NCBI GenBank assembly: GCA_963935005.1
Contig: CAWWAX010000022.1
Location: forward strand, 1 to 19,951
Reading direction: 5' to 3'
Length of the DNA: 19,951 bases
DNA from: GCA-2718595 sp963935005
GTDB lineage: Bacteria > Gemmatimonadota > Gemmatimonadetes > Longimicrobiales > Gaopeijiaceae
How positions within the stretch are numbered: position 1 is the first letter of the stretch; every line of letters starts with the position of its first letter. The notes under the pieces are model-generated. The model was not told where the DNA came from, searched no databases, and saw only the letters and a list, made by a program, of their open reading frames with translations. A program made the position numbers and the translations under genes. Positions 1 through 7,306 of this stretch are shown piece after piece.

Positions 1-1
1 T

Positions 2-247
2 TTGGAGTTTTCTAATAAATTTGCAGCAGAACCAGTGGGGAAAACTTTACGATCAGCAGTGGCTAACGCTCTGGATAAGGCTAGGGGCGCTGGCGAGGTG
101 TTGGATGTGGATGAACTACGTGTTGAGACTGCATTCGTTGATGAAGGTCCGACCTATAAGAGATGGAGAGCATCTGCTATGGGTCGGGGTTCTCCGCGAC
201 GCAGAAGAACTAGTCATATAACTGTCATTGTAAACACCGAGGATTGA
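2..247 (+). CDS. rplV: 50S ribosomal protein L22, 3' part (5' end outside window)
   Basis: This is the C-terminal part of L22, a large-subunit protein that binds 23S rRNA and lines the peptide exit tunnel. About 81 residues are visible. They begin at the conserved stretch LEFSNKFAAEPVGKTLRSAV and end with the family signature RRTSHITVIV. The leading TTG is an internal leucine codon, not a start, because L22 proteins are about 110 residues and the first third is missing. The stop codon lies 2 nt before the ATG of rpsC, which is the standard rplV-rpsC order of the S10 operon. The beta-hairpin tip region (around YKRWRASAMGRG) is intact. Assignment is firm and only the start is unknown. Confidence 0.95.
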   Translation: MEFSNKFAAEPVGKTLRSAVANALDKARGAGEVLDVDELRVETAFVDEGPTYKRWRASAMGRGSPRRRRTSHITVIVNTED

Positions 248-249
248 TA

Positions 250-921
250 ATGGGACAGAAAACGCACCCGGTTGGATTTCGTCTCGGGGTAGTCAAGGAT
301 TGGAAATCTACGTGGTATGCTGAAGGGGATTTTTCCGAACTATTGCAGGCTGACGAGACACTTAGAACGTATTTGCATAGAAGGTTGTCTCACGCTGCTT
401 TGTCGAAAGTAAGAATAGAAAGGAAGCCTTCTAAAACAGTAGTCACGCTCTTTACGGCTCGGCCTGGAGTTGTGATTGGTAAAAGAGGTTCGGAAGTAGA
501 CAAGCTTCGTGATGAGCTGGCACAGGTCGTCGATGCAGAAGTTTCAGTCAATGTCGAAGAGATAAGGATTCCCGAAGTGGATGCTCGGTTGGTGGCTGAG
601 AATGTTGCTCACCAACTCAAAGAGCGTATTTCCTTCCGCAGGGCTATGAAGCGTGCAATCCAGTCCGCCATGAGAGCGGGTGCTTTAGGGATTAAGATTC
701 AGTGTGCGGGAAGATTAGGAGGAGCAGAAATAGCAAGAACCGAAGGATATAATGAAGGAAGAGTACCATTGCACACACTAAGGGCTGACATCGATTATGC
801 CGATGTGCCAGCAGCTACCAGTTACGGAACAGTTGGAGTGAAGTGTTGGATTTTTAGTGGAGAAATTGTTGAAGAGCGGAGAGGTCGTACTTACTCTACT
901 ACCTCTGGAGGGAAGGCTTAA
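250..921 (+). CDS. rpsC: 30S ribosomal protein S3
   Basis: S3 is a small-subunit head protein at the mRNA entry channel. The start is the ATG giving MGQKTHPVGFRLGV, the near-universal S3 N-terminus. An in-frame TTG 6 nt upstream overlaps the rplV stop and is less likely. The 223-residue length is within the usual range. The type-2 KH domain carries the GxxG loop as GKRG at residues 77-80, after the segment ARPGVVI. The C-terminal S3 domain has the motif IKIQCAGRLGGAEIART. The gene follows rplV by 2 nt and precedes rplP by 3 nt, so translational coupling is likely. Confidence 0.97.
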   Translation: MGQKTHPVGFRLGVVKDWKSTWYAEGDFSELLQADETLRTYLHRRLSHAALSKVRIERKPSKTVVTLFTARPGVVIGKRGSEVDKLRDELAQVVDAEVSVNVEEIRIPEVDARLVAENVAHQLKERISFRRAMKRAIQSAMRAGALGIKIQCAGRLGGAEIARTEGYNEGRVPLHTLRADIDYADVPAATSYGTVGVKCWIFSGEIVEERRGRTYSTTSGGKA

Positions 922-924
922 AAA

Positions 925-1347
925 ATGTTAGCGCCTAAGAGAGTCAAACATCGTAAGACCCATAAGGGTCGTATGCGTGGTAAGGCCCAAAGAGGCAATA
1001 AGGTTTCGTTTGGCCAGTTTGGATTACAGTCGACTGAATGTGGCTGGATCTCTAACCGACAAATCGAAGCGGCTCGTGTGGCTATGACTCGTCACATTAA
1101 ACGCACTGGTAAAGTGTGGATCAGGATTTTTCCGGACAAGCCGATTACATCTAAACCGGCGGAAACTCGGATGGGAAAAGGAAAAGGGAATCCAGAAGGT
1201 TGGGTGGCCGTCGTGAAACCAGGAAGGATGATGTTTGAGGTAGAAGGGGTTTCAGTAGAAGTTGCAAAACGAGCTCTGGAGTTAGCTTCTGCGAAGCTTC
1301 CTGTAGCAACTCGGTTCGTTGCCAGATCAGATCAATTACTAGGATAG
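925..1347 (+). CDS. rplP: 50S ribosomal protein L16
   Basis: L16 contacts 23S rRNA near the A site and helps organise the elbow of A-site tRNA. The 140-residue product starts MLAPKRVKHRKTHKGRMRG and holds the family core from GFQ-like FGQFGLQ through the ETRMGKGKGNPEGWVAVVKPGRMMFE segment, which contains the conserved glycine- and lysine-rich loop. Length is normal for bacterial L16 (about 136-144). It sits 3 nt after rpsC and 12 nt before rpmC, the usual S10-operon order. Nothing unusual is seen. Confidence 0.97.
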   Translation: MLAPKRVKHRKTHKGRMRGKAQRGNKVSFGQFGLQSTECGWISNRQIEAARVAMTRHIKRTGKVWIRIFPDKPITSKPAETRMGKGKGNPEGWVAVVKPGRMMFEVEGVSVEVAKRALELASAKLPVATRFVARSDQLLG

Positions 1348-1359
1348 ACAGAGAGAATC

Positions 1360-1578
1360 ATGAAAGTTACAGAAATACGCGAATGGGATAATGTTGAAAT
1401 CACGGCTCGCCTTCAGGAGTTGAAGGAAGAGCATTTTCGATTACGTTTCCAGGCAGCAACGATGACACTAGACAATCCTAAGGTAATTAAAGGAATTCGT
1501 CGGGACTTGGCTCGCCTAAAAACCGTACTGAAAGAACGCCAGATCAGTACAAGATCTGAGAAGGAAGGTTTGTCATGA
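1360..1578 (+). CDS. rpmC: 50S ribosomal protein L29
   Basis: L29 is a small, mostly alpha-helical protein near the exit tunnel opening, close to the docking site for trigger factor and SRP in known ribosomes. The 72-residue product has the usual two-helix hairpin: a first helix with LQELKEEHFRLRFQAAT and a second with IRRDLARLKTVLKERQ. A purine-rich AGAGAG lies just before the ATG. The stop overlaps the rpsQ start as ATGA, a 4 nt overlap that suggests coupled translation of L29 and S17. Confidence 0.95.
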   Translation: MKVTEIREWDNVEITARLQELKEEHFRLRFQAATMTLDNPKVIKGIRRDLARLKTVLKERQISTRSEKEGLS

Positions 1579-1841
1579 CTGAAGATACTAAGACTGAAAG
1601 GAAAAATCGTAAGATAAGATCAGGAGTCGTCATTTCGGATAGGAGTGACAAGACGGTAACGGTGTCAGTGGAACGACAATTTGCGCATCCACTTTACACA
1701 AAACAGATAAAACGTACAAAGAAATATCAGGCACATGATGAGAGCAATGAATGTCGTGTCGGTGACCTGGTCCGGATTATGGAAACACGTCCTCTCTCTA
1801 AGACAAAGAGGTGGCGGGTTTTAGAACGGGTGGAGAGCTAG
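1575..1841 (+). CDS. rpsQ: 30S ribosomal protein S17
   Basis: S17 is an OB-fold protein that binds 16S rRNA early in 30S assembly. The 88-residue product has the diagnostic beginning of the fold, GVVISDRSDKTVTVSVERQFAHPLY, and the later segment VGDLVRIMETRPLSKTKRWRV. The N-terminal 12 or so residues are charged (MTEDTKTERKNRK), a common variable extension. The ATG overlaps the rpmC stop by 4 nt. A 66 nt gap follows before rplN, the largest spacing in this part of the cluster. I found no convincing promoter in it. Confidence 0.96.
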   Translation: MTEDTKTERKNRKIRSGVVISDRSDKTVTVSVERQFAHPLYTKQIKRTKKYQAHDESNECRVGDLVRIMETRPLSKTKRWRVLERVES

Positions 1842-1907
1842 TAGCAAAATGGTTAGTAATAAAAACGATTATCCCGCTTGCTGGTGTAGACGAGTGGAGA
1901 CAAAATT

Positions 1908-2276
1908 ATGATACAACAAGAATCCATTGTGAAGATTGCCGATAACTCTGGAGCCAAGAGCGCACTTTGTATTCGTGTTCTAGGTGGTTCAAAGAGAAGA
2001 TATGCGAGTGTTGGTGATATAATTGTGGTGACTATCAAGGACGCCATTCCAAACTCGCCTGTTAAAAAAGGTGAAGTGGTACAGGCGGTGATTGTCAGGA
2101 CTGCAAAGGAAGTGCGTCGGAAAGATGGGAGTTACATCCGTTTTGATGAAAACGCTGCTGTTTTGGTTAATCAGCAGGGAGAGCCAACGGGAACGCGAAT
2201 ATTTGGACCTGTCGGTCGAGAATTAAGGGACAAACGGTTTATGAAAATAGTCTCTTTGGCTCCGGAGGTGTTATGA
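1908..2276 (+). CDS. rplN: 50S ribosomal protein L14
   Basis: L14 is a 23S rRNA-binding protein on the subunit interface, in bridge B8 and next to L19. The 122-residue length is exactly typical. The start MIQQES is the usual one, followed by the family signature VKIADNSGAKSALCIRVLGGSKRRYASVGD (seen in two parts). The C-terminal GTRIFGPVGRELRD is also conserved. A GGAG element lies about 10 nt before the ATG. The stop overlaps the rplX start as ATGA. rplN is the classic first gene of the spc operon, but here it looks continuous with the S10 genes. Confidence 0.97.
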   Translation: MIQQESIVKIADNSGAKSALCIRVLGGSKRRYASVGDIIVVTIKDAIPNSPVKKGEVVQAVIVRTAKEVRRKDGSYIRFDENAAVLVNQQGEPTGTRIFGPVGRELRDKRFMKIVSLAPEVL

Positions 2277-2614
2277 AGAATACTAGAAACAGCAGTCCAA
2301 GAATTGTGAAGGGAGATCGTGTAAGAGTGATCAGGGGTAATTATCGTGATATGGAAGGTGCGGTTACAGCTGTGCTTTCAGACAAGGGCCGCGTTGTGGT
2401 CGAAGGCGTGAATATGCGCAAACGTCATCAGCGTCCAACAGAGGCAAATCCGGAAGGGGGTATAGTAACCTTTGAAGCTCCAATTCATGCTTCTAATGTG
2501 ATGTTGCTTGATCCCACTGAGGATGAGCCTACCAGGATTCGTATCAGGATTGAAGAAGATGGTCGCAAAGAAAGAATTTCAGTTAGGACAGGCAACCCAA
2601 TTCCGAAACTATAG
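2273..2614 (+). CDS. rplX: 50S ribosomal protein L24
   Basis: L24 is one of the two assembly-initiator proteins of the large subunit. The 113-residue product has an N-terminal KOW motif in KGDRVRVIRGNYRDMEGAV, followed by the signature VVVEGVNMRKRHQRP. The end of the protein (RIRIRIEEDGRKERISVRTG) is the usual C-terminal beta segment. About ten residues precede the KOW motif. The ATG overlaps the rplN stop by 4 nt, and rplE begins 20 nt downstream. Confidence 0.96.
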   Translation: MKNTRNSSPRIVKGDRVRVIRGNYRDMEGAVTAVLSDKGRVVVEGVNMRKRHQRPTEANPEGGIVTFEAPIHASNVMLLDPTEDEPTRIRIRIEEDGRKERISVRTGNPIPKL

Positions 2615-2634
2615 TCGGGGTTTAGAGATTAATA

Positions 2635-3210
2635 ATGGAATCTAGATTATTTAAACATTATAAGATGTATGCCCGCCCTCAGTTGGCGGAGAAGTTTGAT
2701 TGGACTAACCCCAATCAGATTCCCAAAATTGAGAAAGTGGTAATGAATGTGGGGGTCAGTGAAGCTACGAAGAATGCGAAACTTTTAACGGCTGTTGTCG
2801 AAGAACTGGGAGTTATAACTGGTCAAAAGGCAATGGTAACTAAGGCTCGCAAATCCATTGCGAATTTCCACCTTCGTGAAGGGATGCCGATTGGAGCAAC
2901 TGTTACTCTTAGAAGGAGTAGGATGTACGAATTTTTAGATCGTTTAGTCAGCGTGGCTATGCCGCGTATTCGTGATTTCAGAGGTCTGACTACACGTTCT
3001 TTTGATGGGAGAGGGAATTTCACAATGGGGATAAAAGAACAAATCATTTTCCCAGAGATAGAGTTTGACAAAGTTGGTCAGATCCACGGAATGAATATCA
3101 CTGTTGTGACTACTGCGAATACAGATGAAGAAGCGCTTGCTTTACTACGTGAAATGGGTTTTCCCTTTAAAGGTGAGATTCCAGTTCAGATAGGGCAGGC
3201 GGTAAACTAA
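2635..3210 (+). CDS. rplE: 50S ribosomal protein L5
   Basis: L5 binds 5S rRNA and forms part of the central protuberance, where it touches the P-site tRNA and S13. The 191-residue product carries the signatures IPKIEKVVMNVGVSEA near the N-terminus and GQKAMVTKARKSIANFHLREGMPIGATVTLR in the middle. The C-terminal half ends with the conserved GFPFKGE segment. Length is close to the usual 178-190. The gene is 9 nt before rpsN. I saw no regulatory structure in the short rplX-rplE gap, unlike the S8 site of the Escherichia coli spc operon. Confidence 0.97.
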   Translation: MESRLFKHYKMYARPQLAEKFDWTNPNQIPKIEKVVMNVGVSEATKNAKLLTAVVEELGVITGQKAMVTKARKSIANFHLREGMPIGATVTLRRSRMYEFLDRLVSVAMPRIRDFRGLTTRSFDGRGNFTMGIKEQIIFPEIEFDKVGQIHGMNITVVTTANTDEEALALLREMGFPFKGEIPVQIGQAVN

Positions 3211-3219
3211 GGGGATGGA

Positions 3220-3405
3220 ATGGCCAGAAAGGCTTTGATCGAAAGGAACAACGGCCGCCAGAAGTATGCTGGGCGGCATCGTAATCGGTGTCAGCGTTGC
3301 GGACGTCCGCGAGCTTTCATTCGAAAATTTGGATTGTGTAGGATTTGCTTCCGGCAAAAAGCACTGCAGGGAGAGATTCCTGGTGTTAGAAAATCCAGTT
3401 GGTAA
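3220..3405 (+). CDS. rpsN: 30S ribosomal protein S14, zinc-binding short form
   Basis: This is the short, zinc-dependent (type Z) S14 of the 30S head. The 61-residue product has the four expected cysteines in two CxxC pairs, C24/C27 and C40/C43, and the conserved C-terminus LPGVRKSSW-like (here IPGVRKSSW). The long zinc-free S14 form is about 90-100 residues, so the assignment to the zinc form is clear from length and cysteines. GGGGATGG-type purines precede the ATG. It keeps the standard position between rplE and rpsH. Confidence 0.97.
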   Translation: MARKALIERNNGRQKYAGRHRNRCQRCGRPRAFIRKFGLCRICFRQKALQGEIPGVRKSSW

Positions 3406-3420
3406 AGGAAAGATAGAAAT

Positions 3421-3813
3421 ATGATGACCGATCCCGTGGCTGATATGCTCACTAGGATCCGCAATGCTGGAAAAGCGGGGCACAAGTGGGTAGATATACC
3501 GGTTTCTAAATTAAAAAAAGAAGTAGCTCAATTGTTAAAAGAGAGTTTTTTCGTTTACGACTTTAAGGTTCTGAATGATGGAAGATTTGGAGTTCTACGT
3601 GTGTACCTTAAGTACCATGAAGGAAATCCAGTGATTCGACATTTAGAGAGAGTTTCTAAACCTGGGCAACGTCGGTACGTTGAGGCCCAACAGATTCCCA
3701 GAGTCCGTAACGGATTAGGATTGATAATCCTATCGACTTCCAAAGGCTTGATGTCTGATAGGTCTGCGAAGAGAGAAGGTGTGGGTGGTGAAATGATGGC
3801 GATGGTTTGGTAG
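3421..3813 (+). CDS. rpsH: 30S ribosomal protein S8
   Basis: S8 binds the central domain of 16S rRNA and in enterobacteria also represses the spc operon. The 130-residue product starts with the typical DPVADMLTRIRNA and ends with the signature LGLIILSTSKGLMSDRSAKREGVGGEMMAMVW (seen in pieces). Two adjacent ATG codons open the frame, so the true start may be 3 nt later, which would change the length by one residue. AAAGGAAAGAT upstream provides a Shine-Dalgarno-like purine tract. The gene lies 15 nt after rpsN. Confidence 0.96.
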   Translation: MMTDPVADMLTRIRNAGKAGHKWVDIPVSKLKKEVAQLLKESFFVYDFKVLNDGRFGVLRVYLKYHEGNPVIRHLERVSKPGQRRYVEAQQIPRVRNGLGLIILSTSKGLMSDRSAKREGVGGEMMAMVW

Positions 3814-3846
3814 AGATCTAAGCGAAAAAGATAAAGGACAGGGATA

Positions 3847-4386
3847 ATGTCTCGGATTGGAAAACAGCCTATTGAAGTTCCTGCTGGGGTGGATGTGGTA
3901 TTGCAGGGAAACGGAATTTCTGTAAAAGGGCCCAAGGGAGAGTTGAAATTAGATATCAACCCAGAGATAGGGGTTGGGTTTGATGAAGGTGTAGTTAATG
4001 TTAGCAGGTCATCTGATGAAACGAAACATAAAGCCCTTCACGGTCTAATCAGATCTTTGATAGCGAATATGGTTGAGGGTGTAGAAAAAGGTTTTCAGAA
4101 AACTCTTGAAATTGAAGGTGTGGGATATCGTGCCGAGAAAAAAGGATCTGGTTTGCTACTAAATTTGGGTTTTTCCCATACTATTGACTATCCAGCGCCT
4201 GAGGGAGTCGATATAGAAGTACCGAATCCGACCACAATTGTAATAGGGGGAGCGGACAAGCAAGCGGTTGGGCAAGCGGCAGCTGAAATCCGAGCTTTTC
4301 GACCACCAGAACCGTATAAAGGAAAAGGTATTAGGTATCAAGGAGAGTACATACGCAGAAAAGCTGGTAAAACGGCTGGAGCTTAG
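3847..4386 (+). CDS. rplF: 50S ribosomal protein L6
   Basis: L6 is a large-subunit protein near the sarcin-ricin loop, with two tandem related domains. The 179-residue length is typical. The N-terminus MSRIGKQPIEVPAGV and the C-terminal signature PEPYKGKGIRYQGEYIRRKAGK are both clear. The second domain starts around GFQKTLEIEGVGYRAEKKG. ACAGGGATA before the ATG is the likely ribosome binding site. rplR follows after 17 nt. No unusual feature is seen. Confidence 0.97.
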   Translation: MSRIGKQPIEVPAGVDVVLQGNGISVKGPKGELKLDINPEIGVGFDEGVVNVSRSSDETKHKALHGLIRSLIANMVEGVEKGFQKTLEIEGVGYRAEKKGSGLLLNLGFSHTIDYPAPEGVDIEVPNPTTIVIGGADKQAVGQAAAEIRAFRPPEPYKGKGIRYQGEYIRRKAGKTAGA

Positions 4387-4403
4387 AGGGACGATTAAAA
4401 ATT

Positions 4404-4787
4404 ATGACTAAAAATACTATAAATAAAAACAGAACCAGCAGAAGGTTAAAAAGGCATTCTCGAATCAGAAAGAAGATTTGGGGTACTGCTGAACGTCCGC
4501 GTCTAGTAGTTTTTCGTTCTTTACGAAATCTAGAGGGGCAAATTGTGAATGACGATACTGGCCACACTTTGGCAGGTTTTTCCACTCTTAGTCAAGCTTT
4601 GCGAAACTTTGAGACGGAAAAACAAAATGTAAAACTTGAGCAGGCTCGAGCGGCGGGACTTTTGCTAGCGGAACAAGCAGCTGAGAAGGGTGTGGATACG
4701 GTTGTGTTTGATAGGGGTGGATACAGGTACCATGGGAGAGTGATGGCTTTTGCTGAAGGGGCACGCGAGGGAGGATTGAAATTCTAG
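4404..4787 (+). CDS. rplR: 50S ribosomal protein L18
   Basis: L18 binds 5S rRNA together with L5. The 127-residue product has a basic N-terminal tail (NKNRTSRRLKRHSRIRKKI), the conserved ERPRLVVFRSLRNLEGQIVND segment and the typical end, FDRGGYRYHGRVMAFAEGAREGGL. In many L18 proteins the third block reads SNKHIYAQ, so RNLEGQ is a mild divergence. Overall the family match is firm. The TAG stop shares one base with the GTG start of rpsE. Confidence 0.95.
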   Translation: MTKNTINKNRTSRRLKRHSRIRKKIWGTAERPRLVVFRSLRNLEGQIVNDDTGHTLAGFSTLSQALRNFETEKQNVKLEQARAAGLLLAEQAAEKGVDTVVFDRGGYRYHGRVMAFAEGAREGGLKF

Positions 4788-5323
4788 TGGCTAAAAATGA
4801 TAGAAGGCGAAGAGACGATAGCAGAGATTCCGAGTTCACCGAAAAGGTCATTCATATCAACAGGGTGGCCAAAGTCGTGAAAGGAGGTCGGAGATTTTCT
4901 TTTTCAGCATTGGTGTCTGTAGGAGACCAAAGAGGTAGAGTGGGAATAGGTTTGGCGAAAGCTAACGAGGTTTCAGAGGCTATTCGTAAGGCATTTGAGC
5001 GAGGTCGTAAAGAGTTGGTAGAAGTGTCACTTCAGAATGGTACTATACCTCACGAAATAGTAGGGAAGTGGGGAGCTGGCCGCGTAGTATTGCGTCCTGC
5101 AGCTCCTGGAACGGGTGTGATCGCTGGTGGCCCAGTGAGGTCTGTCCTTGAAGCTGTGGGTGTCAAAGACATTTTAACTAAGAGTTTGGGCAGTAATAAT
5201 CCTATCAATGTGGTAAGGGCCACCATGAATGGATTGACCAATCTTGTGACTGCACAGCAGGCAGCTAGAGAGAGGGGAGTCCCTGTGGAACTTATCCTCG
5301 GAGGAGAGTCAGGGCGTGGCTAA
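4787..5323 (+). CDS. rpsE: 30S ribosomal protein S5
   Basis: S5 sits at the mRNA entry side of the 30S subunit and contributes to decoding fidelity. The GTG start gives MAKNDRRRRDD and overlaps the rplR stop by one base. No closer ATG would preserve the N-terminal domain. The S5 double-stranded-RNA-binding domain (VIHINRVAKVVKGGRRFSF, then GIGLAKANEVSEAIRKA) is followed by the S5-like C-terminal domain with VLRPAAPGTGVIAGGPVR and VLEAVGVKDILTKSLGSNN. The 178-residue length is usual. It overlaps rpmD by 8 nt. Confidence 0.96.
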   Translation: MAKNDRRRRDDSRDSEFTEKVIHINRVAKVVKGGRRFSFSALVSVGDQRGRVGIGLAKANEVSEAIRKAFERGRKELVEVSLQNGTIPHEIVGKWGAGRVVLRPAAPGTGVIAGGPVRSVLEAVGVKDILTKSLGSNNPINVVRATMNGLTNLVTAQQAARERGVPVELILGGESGRG

Positions 5324-5501
5324 AAAATTATCCGTCACTCAAGTGCGAAGTGGTGTAGGCAAAAAATCTAAACACAGACGCACCTTGGAAGCTCTGGGAT
5401 TTAAGAAACATCAACAAACCGTTATTCATGATGACAATCCTGCGATTAGAGGTATGGTACGACAGGTCGCGCATCTGGTTAGAGTCGAGGAGATATCCTA
5501 A
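5316..5501 (+). CDS. rpmD: 50S ribosomal protein L30
   Basis: L30 is a small large-subunit protein absent from some lineages, so its presence is mildly informative. The 61-residue product shows the usual pattern: MAKKLSVTQVRSGVG, then HRRTLEALGFKKHQQTV and the C-terminal IRGMVRQVAHLVRVEE. The start is GTG inside the last codons of rpsE, an 8 nt overlap, with GGAGGAGAG about 10 nt upstream as a strong ribosome binding site inside rpsE. The stop overlaps the rplO ATG by one base. Confidence 0.95.
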   Translation: MAKKLSVTQVRSGVGKKSKHRRTLEALGFKKHQQTVIHDDNPAIRGMVRQVAHLVRVEEIS

Positions 5502-5971
5502 TGGCTGAATTACATGAACTCCGGCCATCCCCAGGGTCAGTAAAAAATGGCAAGAGGAAGGGTAGAGGTCCTGGTTCTGGGAATGGAAAAACTGCTGGCA
5601 GGGGTGAGAAGGGCCAGAATTCCCGCAGTGGTGGTGGCGTTCGTCCTGGTTTTGAGGGAGGCCAGATGCCTTTGCAGAGGCGCATCCCTAAGCGTGGCTT
5701 CACTCCTCTCAAAAGAAGGAATTATCAGATAGTGAATCTGGCTGATTTCAACCGTATTTCTGGTACAGAAGTCAGTGGGGAAAGTCTAAAAGCAGCTGGT
5801 TTGGTTAGATCAGAAAAGGGGTTGGTGAAGATTCTTGGGTTGGGTGATGTGGGTCAATCCTATTCTGTGAAAGCTCATAAGTTTAGTGGGTCGGCTGTGA
5901 AGAAGATAGAATCGGCAGGGGGTTCTGTTACCGTAATAGGAAAAAATGTAGAGGACGCACAAGGTGGCTAA
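5501..5971 (+). CDS. rplO: 50S ribosomal protein L15
   Basis: L15 is a late large-subunit assembly protein. The 156-residue product has the long glycine- and basic-rich N-terminal extension that penetrates the rRNA (GKRKGRGPGSGNGKTAGRG and SGGGVRPGFEGGQMPLQRR). A globular C-terminal domain ends in the conserved AHKFSGSAVKKIESAGG segment. The ATG shares one base with the rpmD TAA. The end overlaps the GTG of secY by 8 nt, in the same arrangement as rpsE-rpmD. Confidence 0.96.
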   Translation: MAELHELRPSPGSVKNGKRKGRGPGSGNGKTAGRGEKGQNSRSGGGVRPGFEGGQMPLQRRIPKRGFTPLKRRNYQIVNLADFNRISGTEVSGESLKAAGLVRSEKGLVKILGLGDVGQSYSVKAHKFSGSAVKKIESAGGSVTVIGKNVEDAQGG

Positions 5972-7277
5972 TCCTATACCGAATTTGTTTCGTGTTCCTG
6001 AGCTTAAAGAAAAGATTTTATTCACCCTCTTTATACTTTTTATCTATCGATTTGGTGCCCATATAACGGTTCCGGGTGTGGACGTTGGAATCTTGAGACA
6101 GCAATTCGGTGCGCTTCAAGGTGGGATCTTGGGAATCTACGATATGTTCGTAGGTGGCGGACTCAGTCGTGCTACTATTTTTGCCTTAGGAATTATGCCG
6201 TACATATCGGCGAGCATCATGTTCCAACTTCTAGCCGCTGTTTTACCTACAGTTGAGAAGCTTCAGAAGGAAGGTGAAGAGGGAAGGAAGAAATTAACTC
6301 AGTGGACCAGGTACGTTACAGTACTTTTGGCTGTGATTCAGGGGTTTAGTTATGCGGCTTTCCTTACCAGTACAGGTGCTATCAGAAATCCAGGTGCAGT
6401 TTTCAACTTCACTACAACCGTAACTTTGACTGTTGGTGCTATTTTCGTCATGTGGTTAGGAGAACAAATCACGGAGAGGGGTATAGGTAATGGGATGTCA
6501 CTGATGATATTCTTCTCTATCATAGAAGGTTTCCCAGCGGCTGTTGCTAGGACATGGGAATCTGTCGTTGCGGATCAAATCAGTGTTATAGCGGTTCTGG
6601 CCTTGGGAGTCATTCTGGTTGGGATAACAGCAGCAGTTGTTGCCATGACAATGGCGTCAAGAAAAATTCCCGTACAAATTCCTCGAAAAGTTGTTGGACG
6701 TGGGAGGATCAGAGAAGGTCAGAAGAGTTTTGTTCCACTTCGTATTAATTCGGCTGGTGTAATGCCAATCATTTTTGCCCAATCTTTCATAGTGGTTCCT
6801 GGGACTGTCGCTCAGTTTGCAGGTGAGACAGGTGGATTGTTGGATATGATCTCCGATCTTTTTCAGCCAGGAACAGTGTATTATGTCTGCTATGCTCTTT
6901 TGATCATATTTTTCACTTACTTCTACACCGCCATTATTTTCAATCCAGTTGACCTGTCAGAAAACCTCAAAAAACAAGGGGCCTTCATCCCTGGTGTGAA
7001 ACCAGGGGCCAGGACTGCTGAGTATATTGATAGGGTTCTGACCAGAGTCACACTCCCTGGATCCGCTTATCTGGCATTGATCGCATTAGTTCCGTTTTGG
7101 ATTTTTGCCTTATTTAACATTCAGACTTTCTTTTTCGGAGGCACAGCTCTACTGATTGTAGTCGGTGTTGGACTGGATACGGTTCAGCAAGCGCAACAAC
7201 ATCTTCTCCTGCGTCATTATGATGGGTTTATGAAAAAGGGCCGAGTCAAGATGCGGGGTCGGTCGCAGTACAGTTAA
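5964..7277 (+). CDS. secY: Protein translocase subunit SecY
   Basis: SecY is the channel of the Sec translocon in the inner membrane. The 437-residue product has the expected ten hydrophobic segments, starting with a helix around residues 16-36 (LKEKILFTLFILFIYRFGAH), followed by the plug-like region with GGILGIYDMFVGGGL. The GIGNGMSLMIFFSII stretch and the cytoplasmic loop with ARKIPVQIPRK-like sequence (here ASRKIPVQIPRKVVGRGR) are recognisable. The GTG start overlaps rplO by 8 nt. Its last codons are followed at once by a small hairpin before adk. Confidence 0.97.
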   Translation: MANPIPNLFRVPELKEKILFTLFILFIYRFGAHITVPGVDVGILRQQFGALQGGILGIYDMFVGGGLSRATIFALGIMPYISASIMFQLLAAVLPTVEKLQKEGEEGRKKLTQWTRYVTVLLAVIQGFSYAAFLTSTGAIRNPGAVFNFTTTVTLTVGAIFVMWLGEQITERGIGNGMSLMIFFSIIEGFPAAVARTWESVVADQISVIAVLALGVILVGITAAVVAMTMASRKIPVQIPRKVVGRGRIREGQKSFVPLRINSAGVMPIIFAQSFIVVPGTVAQFAGETGGLLDMISDLFQPGTVYYVCYALLIIFFTYFYTAIIFNPVDLSENLKKQGAFIPGVKPGARTAEYIDRVLTRVTLPGSAYLALIALVPFWIFALFNIQTFFFGGTALLIVVGVGLDTVQQAQQHLLLRHYDGFMKKGRVKMRGRSQYS

Positions 7278-7300
7278 TTGGCCTCCAACTAGGAGTCCAA
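7278..7300 (+). promoter_or_regulatory. Hairpin burying the adk ribosome binding site
   Basis: Directly after the secY stop, TTGG pairs with CCAA. After one C/T mismatch, CTCC pairs with GGAG across a five-base AACTA loop. The GGAG is the only good Shine-Dalgarno sequence for adk, 11 nt before its ATG. The structure has no T tract after it, so a terminator is unlikely. A role in limiting adk translation until ribosomes finish secY is an inference. The stem is short and may be only marginally stable. Confidence 0.4.
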
Positions 7301-7306
7301 AATAAA

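Noticed and set aside
1842..1907. Separate spc-operon promoter before rplN
   Set aside because: No -35/-10 pair with acceptable spacing places a start upstream of the ATG. The gap is only 66 nt and read-through from rpsQ is simpler.
3145..3959. Long - strand open frames opposite rpsN and rpsH
   Set aside because: They lie antisense to firmly identified ribosomal genes, lack family motifs and ribosome binding sites, and are explained by codon bias of the sense genes.
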